Assembly: GCA_028696755.1 (NCBI GenBank)
Contig: JAQVGK010000058.1
Span: 1 to 11,248, forward strand
DNA length: 11,248 nucleotides
Direction of reading: 5' to 3'
Origin: Bacteroidales bacterium
Lineage (GTDB): Bacteria; Bacteroidota; Bacteroidia; Bacteroidales; ML635J-15
This document shows, one piece after another, positions 1-7,447 of the stretch. The position numbers and the translations under genes were made by a program. The notes below the pieces were generated by a model, which was not told where the DNA came from, made no database searches, and was given only the letters and a program-made list of their open reading frames with translations. Numbering within the stretch: the first letter of the stretch is position 1; every line of letters starts with the position of its first letter.

Positions 1-3000
1 TATTTGAGTTTCGTTACCTAGATTATCAATACCATAAACATTTAATATAACCTCATCATCGGATGGATCTTCCTGCGAAAAATACTCCCAGTTTAACGAC
101 TTCCACTCTGCAGATGGACCAATAGTCACACTTGTAATTTTACCATTGTCAAAATCGCGAAATAGGTCCACAAACAAGTCGACACCTTCGCCAATAGTTG
201 TTTCATAAACTTCGCGAGTAGAAGAAATAATTCCTTTTTGTGTAAAGAAAATATAAGCATTTCCGTTTGGAACACTTGACAAATCCAAAGCACCTAAGTC
301 AGCAAAAGTTTGCTTAAGATTTGCTGGCCAGTTCGAAAAGTTTCCATTTCCCCATGAGTAAACTAGAATGTAATATCCATCTGGAACTCCGGTAATGAAA
401 TTATTCATCGAGTCTAATCCCACGGAGCTAGCTGTAAAAGTAAAGTAATATTGTGGTCTATTACTCGATCCACATTTTGGGTAATTACGATGTCCAAAGT
501 TCTGCCTATCCGAAGACCATCCTAGTAAACTTTCGGGGTCAATTACCACAACATTCATAGCCGCGGCAGTACCACAATTACCAATGTCGCCCAATCCATT
601 ATTAATGGAATTATCGAGCGACCATTTTACAGCCATATAACCCTCTGCCCAGTAATAGCCAGTATTGTAACAATGTAATTCTTTTGGATAATCAACAAAT
701 TTAAATTCTCGAGCAGGGCGATCATAATCAACAAAAGTGAATTTATCTTCTTTAAACTGGAAGAAATGTGCTTGCGACCACCCCTCCTCGCCATCGATAT
801 AAATGAATGATGATTCTTTCCAAACCAAACTATCAGGATCTGAATGATCTCTTGCCACTCTCCAAAAATAAACTCGGTTTTCCACCAGATTAAAAGGCAA
901 ATCCCACGAAACAACACCGCCTGCTGAGTTAATAATTGTTGATTGTAATATTGGACTATTAAACAAGTCTGTGCTGTCTATTTGGAATTTATATGCCGAA
1001 TTGGCAAGAAACGGATCTCCTGTTGAAGCCACCAAACTCGTATTTCTGTTTGGAATTATCGAATAATTATAAGGGTAAATAGGAAATAAATCGCCGGTTT
1101 TAATTAGGAAATTTAAAGTTACCTGATTGTTAGATTCGCTAAGTTCGTCAACATCTAAGGCGGCATCAACATACACTGTTAAACTGTTTAACCCAGGTCC
1201 GTCGAGTCTTTGAACAGGCAATTTAAGATACAACGTATCGCGGTAATAACATCCAAAAACTGAAATATTTTGTTGAGTAGAAGTTCCATCAGGAAGCGTT
1301 CTGGTAACAGAAACAAGAAAAGTATCAGCTGTTGCTCTACCCAAATTTTTTATAACAATTCTCAAATCAAAGCTATCGATTATTGTAGTAATCTCTTCTG
1401 GGATAAAATCGACAAGATCAGCAGTAATTGTTAAATCAGGTTTTTCATGTGAATTAATAATTAATGCAGGATCGCCATGAAGAGTAATTTCACCGCAAGT
1501 AAGTTCAATATATGGGTTATCAGGATAGACTAATCCAAGTTGCTCAATAGTTTTCTGAATTTGAAATCCAATGGGTAGATTGTATGATTTATAAGCAATA
1601 TTTTTGTACAATTCGGTCGAATAAATATTTAGGTAACTTGCAAGGCCATCACCAACCGAGGCTAAAAAACCAATGGAACCTTTTTGTTCTGCATGAACCC
1701 ACTGCTCGCTAATACTTCCTTGAGACCTTTGGTGTATATCCCCCGAGAAACAAGAATTTGCTAATATAAAAGGATAACGCCCTGTGTTCTCGTATACTTC
1801 TGGATCATCAATATCCTGATCAAACCCAGATGCTGAGGCATGACCGAAAAAAGTCAAAAGACTTGCACCAGAATTTATCAGTTGTCTAATTGAATCCGAT
1901 TGTGTTATTTGAATTGGCTCTGATGAATTCTTTAGGAAAGTACTAACATTGCCGCCAAACAGAGTATCTTCAATAATTTCCTCGTAATTGCTAAGATAAT
2001 AGGCAAAAGTATTTTGTTCGCTTATGTTTGAACCTCCACCAAAATGTAAGATTGTTTTCATCCATTCTGCTGTTTCTACCGACTCGTATTGCATAATTTT
2101 ATCAAGATACTCATAAACCTGATCATTTGATGAGGCACTCAGCCTACCAGTTCCAACAAGTGGTTCGTAATTAGTATCATCTAATCCAGTTGTAATAAGG
2201 TTATCACTTGCAAGATTTCCTGCCGATGGAACCAAACATTCGTCGTAGATGTCGGGATTATTTCGGATTGTACCAAAGTGAATAGCCTTTCCGATAATAA
2301 ACATTAATCTTGGGTGCTTGGAAATTTCACTCAAATCTGAAACAAAATTCCTAATAGCTGCTGGATGTTTGTTAACACCCCAAGCATATTGATTATAAAG
2401 TTCGTCAATATCGATAAGTGCGACATTGTAGCCAGTTGAACTACGATACGTAGCAAAAGACTGTGCAGATGCCCACAAGTTTTTATGGGTGATAATCAAG
2501 TAATCAGAATTGAAATATATAGATTCATAATCGGTAAATTTATTGTTAACGCTCACCTTTGAAACAGAATTTGCCGATTTGTATCCAGACTGATTTGTAA
2601 GAATTAAAAATCGCTCTGCATTGGTATTATTCACAAGTGTTTTCAGAACACCTGCAGTATTTTGTACCGAAATTCTTTCGTGATTATTTATGTCGTAAAG
2701 ATAAACCGTTGATCCCGCATTAAAGTTTGTAATCTCGAGATAATCCTTATCTGAAAGGGAATTTGCTGGCAAGAAAAACTCGAAATAGCTTTGATTCTCA
2801 AAATCCCAAGTGTGCGGATATTTGATGTTAATGTACGAAACAACATTACGGTCTACAATATCTGGTTGGGTGATGTCGTTTGAAGAAAAAACAAAATTTA
2901 TTATTGAACTAAGCTGAGACGAAGGCAGAGTTATATTCTCACGAACAAACTGATAACCTGAGTAAGTTCTATCGACACGGGTCTGCCCCAAGAAATCTAC

Positions 3001-3735
3001 TTTAAGATGATGTGGCACAGTTGAAACTACCTGATTTGCCGATGCACCAGCAACAGCAATTTCGAAGTAAGAATTAATATTACCAGTGAAAATATTTGGC
3101 AGTGAAATACTTTTTGTTCTAGGTGCATCGTCAGTAATCACAACATTGTCAAACCATCCTTCTCCTTCAGTAAATATGGCGCGCGTGGAGGCACTATAGT
3201 ATGTGGTAGTGTAATTTGTTCTAGCGTTCTTATAACAGTATGCTTGAGCATCTGTAATATATGGCGAATAATCTGTTTGGTTCACCGAAGTCATTCTGCG
3301 ATTAGAAATCGAATTATTCCATGTTAGAAAATAAACAGCGGTATCGCTGTACATACTATAATCTGGATTAACACAATTAATGGGATCGTCGAAAAAGTCA
3401 AGATCAAGTTCTGCTCTATTTCTTTTACCGTAAAACTCGACATAACCGTTTGGATCGAAAATCCCAGTAGTTCCTTCGCCTTGAATGTATATGTATTGCT
3501 CCTCCCCTTTATGAAAAATCTGTATCCAACGTGGATCTATAAGGTTTACTGGAACACCAGCTTGAAGTAACTGGGTATAAGTTACTCTGAATATACCATC
3601 GCTATTAACCTGAATTTTAAAATACTGCTGATCGTAATTAATCCACTCATTACCAGCAGTCTGAGGATATAAAACTGGCGAAAAAAGCAGGGCAAAAATC
3701 AGAATTATAAGTTGGTATTTCAGATTCATTTTCAT
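1..3735 (-). CDS. PorU-like C25 cysteine peptidase (PorU2-type), 3' end outside window
   Basis: The frame is open for 1245 codons from ATG 3735 and runs off the left edge, so the C-terminus is missing. An N-terminal signal peptide covers about residues 1-24. A peptidase C25 domain spans about 410-757: an 'LIDIDELYNQY' to 'AAIRNFV' stretch, then the catalytic pair His632 (in FFGHAS) and Cys662 (in LANSCFSGD), 30 residues apart as expected for gingipain/PorU enzymes. After it comes a CARDB-like beta domain (about 764-878), then beta-rich sequence with 'YFWRVARD'. PorU is the T9SS sortase that removes C-terminal sorting domains at the cell surface. The length, the CARDB domain and the PorV-type neighbour 34 bp upstream fit the PorU2-type paralogue better than classical PorU; this is inferred from memory of the families. 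The active-site pair is intact, so an active enzyme is likely. A second in-frame ATG lies at 3729. Confidence 0.88.
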   Translation of the reverse strand, partial: MKMNLKYQLIILIFALLFSPVLYPQTAGNEWINYDQQYFKIQVNSDGIFRVTYTQLLQAGVPVNLIDPRWIQIFHKGEEQYIYIQGEGTTGIFDPNGYVEFYGKRNRAELDLDFFDDPINCVNPDYSMYSDTAVYFLTWNNSISNRRMTSVNQTDYSPYITDAQAYCYKNARTNYTTTYYSASTRAIFTEGEGWFDNVVITDDAPRTKSISLPNIFTGNINSYFEIAVAGASANQVVSTVPHHLKVDFLGQTRVDRTYSGYQFVRENITLPSSQLSSIINFVFSSNDITQPDIVDRNVVSYINIKYPHTWDFENQSYFEFFLPANSLSDKDYLEITNFNAGSTVYLYDINNHERISVQNTAGVLKTLVNNTNAERFLILTNQSGYKSANSVSKVSVNNKFTDYESIYFNSDYLIITHKNLWASAQSFATYRSSTGYNVALIDIDELYNQYAWGVNKHPAAIRNFVSDLSEISKHPRLMFIIGKAIHFGTIRNNPDIYDECLVPSAGNLASDNLITTGLDDTNYEPLVGTGRLSASSNDQVYEYLDKIMQYESVETAEWMKTILHFGGGSNISEQNTFAYYLSNYEEIIEDTLFGGNVSTFLKNSSEPIQITQSDSIRQLINSGASLLTFFGHASASGFDQDIDDPEVYENTGRYPFILANSCFSGDIHQRSQGSISEQWVHAEQKGSIGFLASVGDGLASYLNIYSTELYKNIAYKSYNLPIGFQIQKTIEQLGLVYPDNPYIELTCGEITLHGDPALIINSHEKPDLTITADLVDFIPEEITTIIDSFDLRIVIKNLGRATADTFLVSVTRTLPDGTSTQQNISVFGCYYRDTLYLKLPVQRLDGPGLNSLTVYVDAALDVDELSESNNQVTLNFLIKTGDLFPIYPYNYSIIPNRNTSLVASTGDPFLANSAYKFQIDSTDLFNSPILQSTIINSAGGVVSWDLPFNLVENRVYFWRVARDHSDPDSLVWKESSFIYIDGEEGWSQAHFFQFKEDKFTFVDYDRPAREFKFVDYPKELHCYNTGYYWAEGYMAVKWSLDNSINNGLGDIGNCGTAAAMNVVVIDPESLLGWSSDRQNFGHRNYPKCGSSNRPQYYFTFTASSVGLDSMNNFITGVPDGYYILVYSWGNGNFSNWPANLKQTFADLGALDLSSVPNGNAYIFFTQKGIISSTREVYETTIGEGVDLFVDLFRDFDNGKITSVTIGPSAEWKSLNWEYFSQEDPSDDEVILNVYGIDNLGNETQI

Positions 3736-3769
3736 GTTATAAAAATACTAAAAATACCAACACATTTAA

Positions 3770-4858
3770 CTACTGTGTTGCAAACAATTTATCGGTATTA
3801 AAACGATAACTTAGTGAGAAAATATGGGAATACAATGCTACACTTTGATTCCCAACGTCTGTAAGTGCATAATCAATTCTAAGTCCGTATAGATTTACTC
3901 CCAGACCAATATTTGGCTGCCACGAAACAGTATTTGTGTTATCGAATTCGGGTATTTGCTGAAAATTGTTTACCCCAACACGTGCAAAAACTAAATTCTT
4001 GTACGAAAATTCTAATCCTGCAGATGGGTCAACACTAACAAAATTAGTTTTTAGTACAGTATTTCTCTTTCCATCAGTTGTGGTTAGTAAGCCCAATTCG
4101 CTGTAAAGAGAAAACTTCTCGCTGATATTGTACATATAACCTGCTCCTATAAGTAAACGCGGTAATGTAATTTCGAGACCGTTTTCGGGAACTTCGTTGC
4201 CAGTTGCTTCAAAAACATCGCGAAGTAATTCCTGATTAAACCTCCAAGCGTTAAAAGTTGAGGTAACATCTCGTAGATTTGCCCCAAATTTCCAGTTTTT
4301 GTAATGATACATTGCCGAAAGATCTAGTCCAAACCCCCAAGCATCGGCAAAATCGCCAGCATTACGGCGAATTACTTTTACATTTCCACCAACATTTAAA
4401 CCATCAATTGGCAAACTGCGTGAATATGAAAATAAAAATGCGTAATCAGCAACCGAAAAAGAGGAAATGCGATCGTAGCGAATGTTTCCGTCGCTATCAA
4501 CCAAATCGAGAGTGTTTGGAATATCGTCAACTCCAAAACGAATCATCGAAAGACCTAGAACAGATTTTTCATCAATGCGATAAGATCCACCAATAAAATC
4601 ATATTTTGCTATTCCAGCAAAGTATTCGGAGTGCATTGCACCAATTTCAACTTTTTTGTCGAGTTTATTTAATCCAGCTGGATTCCAGTAAACTGCCGAA
4701 ATATCATCTGTTGAAGCAACCACAGAGTTCCCCATGCTTAAAGCCCGACCACCAACACCAATTGCAAGGAACTCGTTACTGTATTTTGGCGCTACCTGAG
4801 CAAACATAGAAACTGATGATAGCAACAAAACTGATATGCAAACTATTCTAATTTTCAT
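3770..4858 (-). CDS. PorV/PorQ-family outer-membrane protein (PorV2-like)
   Basis: 362 aa. The start is ATG 4858; an in-frame TTG at 4873 would put five residues in front of a normal signal peptide and is unlikely. The signal peptide ends near residue 21 (SVSMFAQ). The mature protein begins with 'FLAIGVGGRALSMGNS' followed by 'YWNPAGL', both typical of PorV/PorQ (FadL-like) barrel proteins, and then shows alternating beta-barrel sequence to an aromatic-rich C-terminus (SLSYRF). PorV shuttles T9SS cargo from the translocon to the sortase PorU at the outer membrane. Here the PorV-type gene precedes the C25 peptidase gene by 34 bp on the same strand, so the two are probably one operon and functional partners. 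Whether this is the main PorV or a second paralogue (PorV2) cannot be settled from the window; the partner's domain content favours the paralogue. Confidence 0.85.
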   Translation of the reverse strand: MKIRIVCISVLLLSSVSMFAQVAPKYSNEFLAIGVGGRALSMGNSVVASTDDISAVYWNPAGLNKLDKKVEIGAMHSEYFAGIAKYDFIGGSYRIDEKSVLGLSMIRFGVDDIPNTLDLVDSDGNIRYDRISSFSVADYAFLFSYSRSLPIDGLNVGGNVKVIRRNAGDFADAWGFGLDLSAMYHYKNWKFGANLRDVTSTFNAWRFNQELLRDVFEATGNEVPENGLEITLPRLLIGAGYMYNISEKFSLYSELGLLTTTDGKRNTVLKTNFVSVDPSAGLEFSYKNLVFARVGVNNFQQIPEFDNTNTVSWQPNIGLGVNLYGLRIDYALTDVGNQSVALYSHIFSLSYRFNTDKLFATQ

Positions 4859-4877
4859 GTCTAAATTTTTCAATTAA

Positions 4878-4911
4878 CAAAATAACTGCATTATTTGTTA
4901 AATATTGCAAA
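4878..4911 (-). promoter_or_regulatory. Putative promoter of the porV2-like/porU2-like operon
   Basis: On the minus strand there is TTTG (4911-4908), a 22-bp spacer, and TTATTTTG (4885-4878), one mismatch from the Bacteroidota -7 consensus TAnnTTTG. Transcription would start near 4872, leaving a short leader before ATG 4858. The upstream box overlaps that of the divergent pssA promoter. Confidence 0.4.
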
Positions 4912-4938
4912 AATTACAAAAAAAGTTGAATATTTTTG
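4905..4938 (+). promoter_or_regulatory. Putative pssA promoter
   Basis: TTG (4905-4907), a 23-bp spacer and TATTTTTG (4931-4938), which matches the Bacteroidota -7 box TAnnTTTG. The spacer is at the long end of the usual range. The predicted start point near 4944 gives a leader of about 25 nt before ATG 4968. Confidence 0.5.
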
Positions 4939-4967
4939 TCTCAAAATATAACTTTTTAAAATCTCGA

Positions 4968-5663
4968 ATGAAAATAATTAAAGCCATACCCTCGGCAATA
5001 ACATCTCTAAATTTAACTTGTGGGAGTTTAGCAACTTTCTTTGCTCTTAACGGAGAAGTTGAAATTGCAGTTTATTTAATAATTGCAGCCTCGATTTTCG
5101 ACTTCTTGGATGGCTTTGCTGCACGTTTGCTAAAAGCAGTATCAGAATTTGGTAAGCAACTCGACTCACTTTCCGATCTTATAAGTTTTGGATTTGCTCC
5201 GGCGGCTCTTCTTTATAATCACATTTTTTCTAACAATATTCTTCCCGAACACTTCGAATACTCCGTTGTTGGCATCATATTGTTTTCGGCACTTAGATTA
5301 GCAAAATTCAATATCGATCCAGACCAATCATCCGAATTCAAAGGATTACCAACACCAGCAACAGCACTATTTATTCTAGCAGTAGTATTTCCTAGTGGTA
5401 AATCGATTGTCGATTGTAGTTTTTTATTTGTAAGCCAATATTTTATTATTGCAATTTTAGTACTACTTCCATTTTTTATGATTTCCAATCTTAGATTGCT
5501 TTCATTAAAAATTAAAAACTTCGACATTAAAAAACATTTTTGGCACATAATTCTATTATGCGGGGCGCTAGTTTTGCTGATTTTGTTTGGTGTGCAAGGA
5601 TTTGCATTTGTAATTGTGTTGTATCTAGTATTATCAATTTTAAAAACATTATTCAGATTTTAA
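4968..5663 (+). CDS. pssA: CDP-diacylglycerol--serine O-phosphatidyltransferase
   Basis: 231 aa inner-membrane enzyme that makes phosphatidylserine from CDP-diacylglycerol and L-serine, the first committed step to phosphatidylethanolamine. The CDP-alcohol phosphatidyltransferase signature is complete: D45-x2-D48-G49-x2-A52-R53-x8-G62-x3-D66-x3-D70. The N-terminal 'IPSAITSLNLTCGSLA' is typical of bacterial class II PssA. Several hydrophobic segments follow (about 31-44, 110-122, 137-147, 160-180, 195-225). ATG 4968 was chosen because it directly precedes the conserved N-terminus; an in-frame TTG at 4905 would add 21 non-conserved residues and lies inside the predicted promoter. purS follows after 103 bp and probably has its own promoter. 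Confidence 0.93.
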   Translation: MKIIKAIPSAITSLNLTCGSLATFFALNGEVEIAVYLIIAASIFDFLDGFAARLLKAVSEFGKQLDSLSDLISFGFAPAALLYNHIFSNNILPEHFEYSVVGIILFSALRLAKFNIDPDQSSEFKGLPTPATALFILAVVFPSGKSIVDCSFLFVSQYFIIAILVLLPFFMISNLRLLSLKIKNFDIKKHFWHIILLCGALVLLILFGVQGFAFVIVLYLVLSILKTLFRF

Positions 5664-5680
5664 ATCTTAAAAAATGGTCG

Positions 5681-5711
5681 TTGGCAAACTCAAAAATAAA
5701 TGCTAATATTG
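5681..5711 (+). promoter_or_regulatory. Putative purS promoter
   Basis: TTG (5681-5683), a 20-bp spacer and TAATATTG (5704-5711), one mismatch from TAnnTTTG, sit in the 103-bp gap after pssA. The leader would be about 50 nt and very A-rich. No hairpin or PurR-like palindrome was seen. Read-through from pssA is also possible, because no terminator is visible after 5663. Confidence 0.4.
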
Positions 5712-5766
5712 CAAAGTCAAAATGCATAAATGAAAAACAAATAAATATCAATAAAAAACTAAAAAC

Positions 5767-6018
5767 ATGAAATTCTTAGCACAGATTAACATTATGCCAT
5801 TAAAGGCATTGCTCGACCCACAAGGCAAAGCAGTTATGAATTCTGCAAAAAAGACTGGTTTTGATTATATTTCAAACGTTCGCATCGGCAAGCATATTGA
5901 TGTTGAGCTAGAGGCTGACAGCAAAGATTCTGCTGCTTCGCGCATCGACGAAATGTGTAAAAAAATCCTTACAAATCCTATCATTGAATCGTACGAATTC
6001 AATATTTACGAAATCTAA
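5767..6018 (+). CDS. purS: Phosphoribosylformylglycinamidine synthase subunit PurS
   Basis: 83 aa, the normal length for PurS. It has the family core 'NVRIGKHIDVELEA' (about residues 37-50), an N-terminal strand with 'MPLKALLDPQGKAV', and a C-terminal 'ILTNPIIESYEFNI'. PurS is a small dimer that bridges PurL and the glutaminase PurQ in the multi-subunit FGAM synthase, step four of purine synthesis; it has no catalytic residues of its own. It starts at ATG 5767 in an A-rich leader. No purQ, purL or other pur gene lies next to it, so its partners must be encoded elsewhere. Confidence 0.93.
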   Translation: MKFLAQINIMPLKALLDPQGKAVMNSAKKTGFDYISNVRIGKHIDVELEADSKDSAASRIDEMCKKILTNPIIESYEFNIYEI

Positions 6019-6026
6019 AAAAAAGT

Positions 6027-6058
6027 TTTGCACAATAAAAAAACAGGTTGTATATTTG
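6027..6058 (+). promoter_or_regulatory. Promoter of tRNA-His
   Basis: TTTG (6027-6030), a 20-bp spacer and TATATTTG (6051-6058) match the Bacteroidota consensus exactly. The predicted start point falls a few bases before the tRNA at 6071. The -33 box begins nine bases after the purS stop codon, so the tRNA is transcribed separately from purS. Confidence 0.75.
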
Positions 6059-6070
6059 CAGCCTCAAAAT

Positions 6071-6145
6071 GGTGGATGTAGCTCAGCTGGTTAGAGCGCC
6101 GGATTGTGGTTCCGGAGGTCGTGGGTTCGAGCCCCATCTTCCACC
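6071..6145 (+). tRNA. tRNA-His (GTG anticodon)
   Basis: The full cloverleaf can be drawn. D stem GCTC/GAGC (6081-6084, 6094-6097); anticodon stem CCGGA/TCCGG (6099-6103, 6111-6115) with loop TTGTGGT and anticodon GTG at 6106-6108; T stem GTGGG/CCCAT with loop TTCGAGC (6121-6137). The acceptor stem pairs 6072-6078 with 6138-6144, with one U-U opposition (6077/6139). G6071 opposite C6145 is the extra G-1:C73 pair that is the identity element for histidyl-tRNA synthetase. The 3' CCA is not encoded (CAG follows C73). Confidence 0.97.
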
Positions 6146-6154
6146 CAGAAATTT

Positions 6155-6184
6155 AAGCTTCGCAATTGCGGAGCTTTTTTTTTT
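6155..6184 (+). terminator. Rho-independent terminator after tRNA-His
   Basis: A 9-bp stem, AAGCTTCGC (6155-6163) with GCGGAGCTT (6168-6176) and one G-U pair, closes a four-base loop AATT and runs into ten T residues (6175-6184). It lies ten bases past the tRNA and 13 bases from the convergent stop codon at 6198. The opposite strand lacks a comparable T-run, so it probably acts for the plus strand only. Confidence 0.9.
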
Positions 6185-6197
6185 GCAAAATGTGTTT

Positions 6198-6764
6198 TTA
6201 TTCCACCTCAATCTCCCATTTACCAAACAAGCCTAGAACTGCAGGATAGGAAAACTTTGCTTTTCGCAGACGATTATTCTCAGGGTCGATATTGTAGTTT
6301 ATTGAAGATCGCAAATCTGATTTTTCTAAATTCGTGCGAACAAATACTGCTCCCGAAAAGTCACATTCTGTAAAATCACTCTCGCTCAAATCACATTCTT
6401 CGAAATCGATTTCGTGAAGAATACAAGATTTGAAACTGGTTTTCTTGATTTTTGACCCCTGAAAACAACTATAACTAAGATTGCAATTAGCAAAACTGAA
6501 ATTTAATGCCGATGGATTACAAGTGTCGAAACGCAAACCGTTCATTTTACATGAAATAAATTCTACATCTCTAAATGACACATTAAGAATCTTAACAAGA
6601 CTTAAATTGCAATCTTTAAATTTACAATCAGTAAAACGACAATCGGTAAGATTGTAGCCAGTAAAATCGCAATTCTGAAAGATACAATTGTCGAATTCGG
6701 CAGGAAGTGAGTCAATTTCTTTTAGCTCCTCTCCTACAATTGTTTTGTCGGCTATAAATTTCAT
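6198..6764 (-). CDS. Pentapeptide-repeat protein (Qnr/McbG-like fold)
   Basis: 188 aa. Bulky residues recur every five positions from F24 to F79 (12 repeats), then from F91 to L151 (13 repeats), with a two-residue phase shift between. This predicts a right-handed quadrilateral beta-helix in two blocks, an organisation like that of Qnr and MfpA, in which a break or loop interrupts the coils. Twelve cysteines, nearly all at one register of the repeat, would stack along the helix. The tail 'DPENNRLRKAKF' and 'GLFGKWEIEVE' is a common C-terminal cap in this family. Qnr/MfpA proteins mimic DNA and bind DNA gyrase, but most pentapeptide proteins have no known function, so no function is assigned. 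The gene starts at ATG 6764, 11 bp after the stop codon of the 89-aa gene, and is probably cotranscribed with it. Confidence 0.88.
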   Translation of the reverse strand: MKFIADKTIVGEELKEIDSLPAEFDNCIFQNCDFTGYNLTDCRFTDCKFKDCNLSLVKILNVSFRDVEFISCKMNGLRFDTCNPSALNFSFANCNLSYSCFQGSKIKKTSFKSCILHEIDFEECDLSESDFTECDFSGAVFVRTNLEKSDLRSSINYNIDPENNRLRKAKFSYPAVLGLFGKWEIEVE

Positions 6765-6775
6765 TAATGCCTAAA

Positions 6776-7045
6776 TTATTCGACAGGTTTCCAACCACAT
6801 TTTTTGTAGCTGTCTACTACTTTCTCAACGGTTTTCTTTGTAACAAACTCATCCTCAACAAAAATCATATAGTAGTTTTTTGCTGGATTTATGTTTACTT
6901 TCTTAATTTTCTTTGGCTTTTCCCAAACCTCTTCCTCTATTTCCATCCCAACAGCTGGAACAAGATCGCAATTAATTTCCCTGCGCAAAACCGATTTGGA
7001 GTATTTTTCATCCAAAAAAACTTGATCAATAATTATTGTACTCAT
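6776..7045 (-). CDS. Hypothetical protein, 89 aa
   Basis: I do not recognise this family. The protein is soluble and lysine- and glutamate-rich, with no signal peptide or membrane segment. A charged central stretch (about 36-50, EEEVWEKPKKIKK) separates an N-terminal hydrophobic strand (TIIIDQVFL) from a C-terminal strand-helix (YYMIFVEDEF, then VEKVVDSYKKCGW). The gene begins at ATG 7045 and ends 11 bp before the pentapeptide-repeat gene. Coding character is supported by its full-length clean frame, the tight spacing and a -7 box 20 bp upstream of the start. Confidence 0.7.
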   Translation of the reverse strand: MSTIIIDQVFLDEKYSKSVLRREINCDLVPAVGMEIEEEVWEKPKKIKKVNINPAKNYYMIFVEDEFVTKKTVEKVVDSYKKCGWKPVE

Positions 7046-7064
7046 AAAAATGGATTTTAGAATT

Positions 7065-7072
7065 CAAAAATA
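7065..7072 (-). promoter_or_regulatory. Putative -7 box of the 89-aa/pentapeptide operon
   Basis: TATTTTTG on the minus strand (7072-7065) matches TAnnTTTG and lies 20 bp before ATG 7045. No good -33 TTTG is seen at the usual distance, so the call rests on the -7 box alone. Confidence 0.35.
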
Positions 7073-7422
7073 ATGAATTTGAGTTATCGTTGAAAGTTTG
7101 ATCGCAATTTTATTTTTTTTTATGATAGAGCTTATACTCAACTTAAGCAATTTCCTTTAACAAGTCATTAGCCAATTATCACAAACGGACATCCCTCTCC
7201 TTCAAAATAAACACAATGTCCATTAAAAAACTGGCTCTTTTACTCACGGCAACGCGCCATGAAATGGCTATGCACAATAAATTAAGATTATCTACTTAAA
7301 GGCAAAATATTATGAACGCGTCAGCAAAAAATATTATATAGAAATAACTTCGTTACATTTAATTTTGATGTGTTTTCTCAACACACTTAGTGTAAATCCA
7401 ATTCCCGATTTCCAAAATTTTA

Positions 7423-7430
7423 TATCTTTG
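7423..7430 (+). promoter_or_regulatory. -7 box of the trpS promoter
   Basis: TATCTTTG matches TAnnTTTG and is followed by CTGCAAAATT, a typical start-point context in Bacteroidota. The leader to ATG 7448 would be about a dozen bases, too short for a T-box or attenuator. No clear -33 box is seen. Confidence 0.5.
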
Positions 7431-7447
7431 CTGCAAAATTACAAATT

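Larger units (their letters stand above)
7046..7447. other. Gene-free gap between divergent genes (402 bp)
   Basis: No convincing coding frame was found on either strand. The gap holds -7 boxes for both flanking genes and short inverted repeats: GGACAT/ATGTCC (7187-7192, 7216-7221), GCCAT/ATGGC (7256-7260, 7264-7268) and a six-pair hairpin TGTGTT/AACACA (7369-7385) about 40 bp upstream of the trpS -7 box. None has a T-run, so none looks like a terminator. The stretch 7180-7270 is less AT-rich than its surroundings but resembles no RNA family I can name. Confidence 0.5.

Noticed and set aside
627..917. 96-codon minus-strand frame
   Set aside because: It lies wholly inside the PorU-like gene in another frame, starts at a weak codon, and has no family resemblance.
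4279..4809. Two plus-strand frames of 105 and 67 codons
   Set aside because: They are antisense to the PorV-like gene and have no independent support.
6077..6139. U-U opposition in the tRNA-His acceptor stem as a sign of a pseudogene
   Set aside because: All other pairs, the anticodon and the G-1:C73 pair are intact and the gene has a consensus promoter and a terminator. One such opposition is tolerable.
6048..6373. Two overlapping plus-strand reading frames across the tRNA (one reads VAQLVRAPDCGSGGRGFEP)
   Set aside because: This is the well-known spurious translation of a tRNA-His gene; the cloverleaf, promoter and terminator explain the stretch.
6767..7060. 97-codon plus-strand frame rich in Phe and Asn
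   Set aside because: It is antisense to the 89-aa gene, which has better start, spacing and promoter evidence.
7369..7385. TGTGTT/AACACA hairpin upstream of trpS as an attenuator or T-box
   Set aside because: It lies upstream of the predicted -7 box, so it would not be transcribed with trpS; it has no T-run and no T-box motif.
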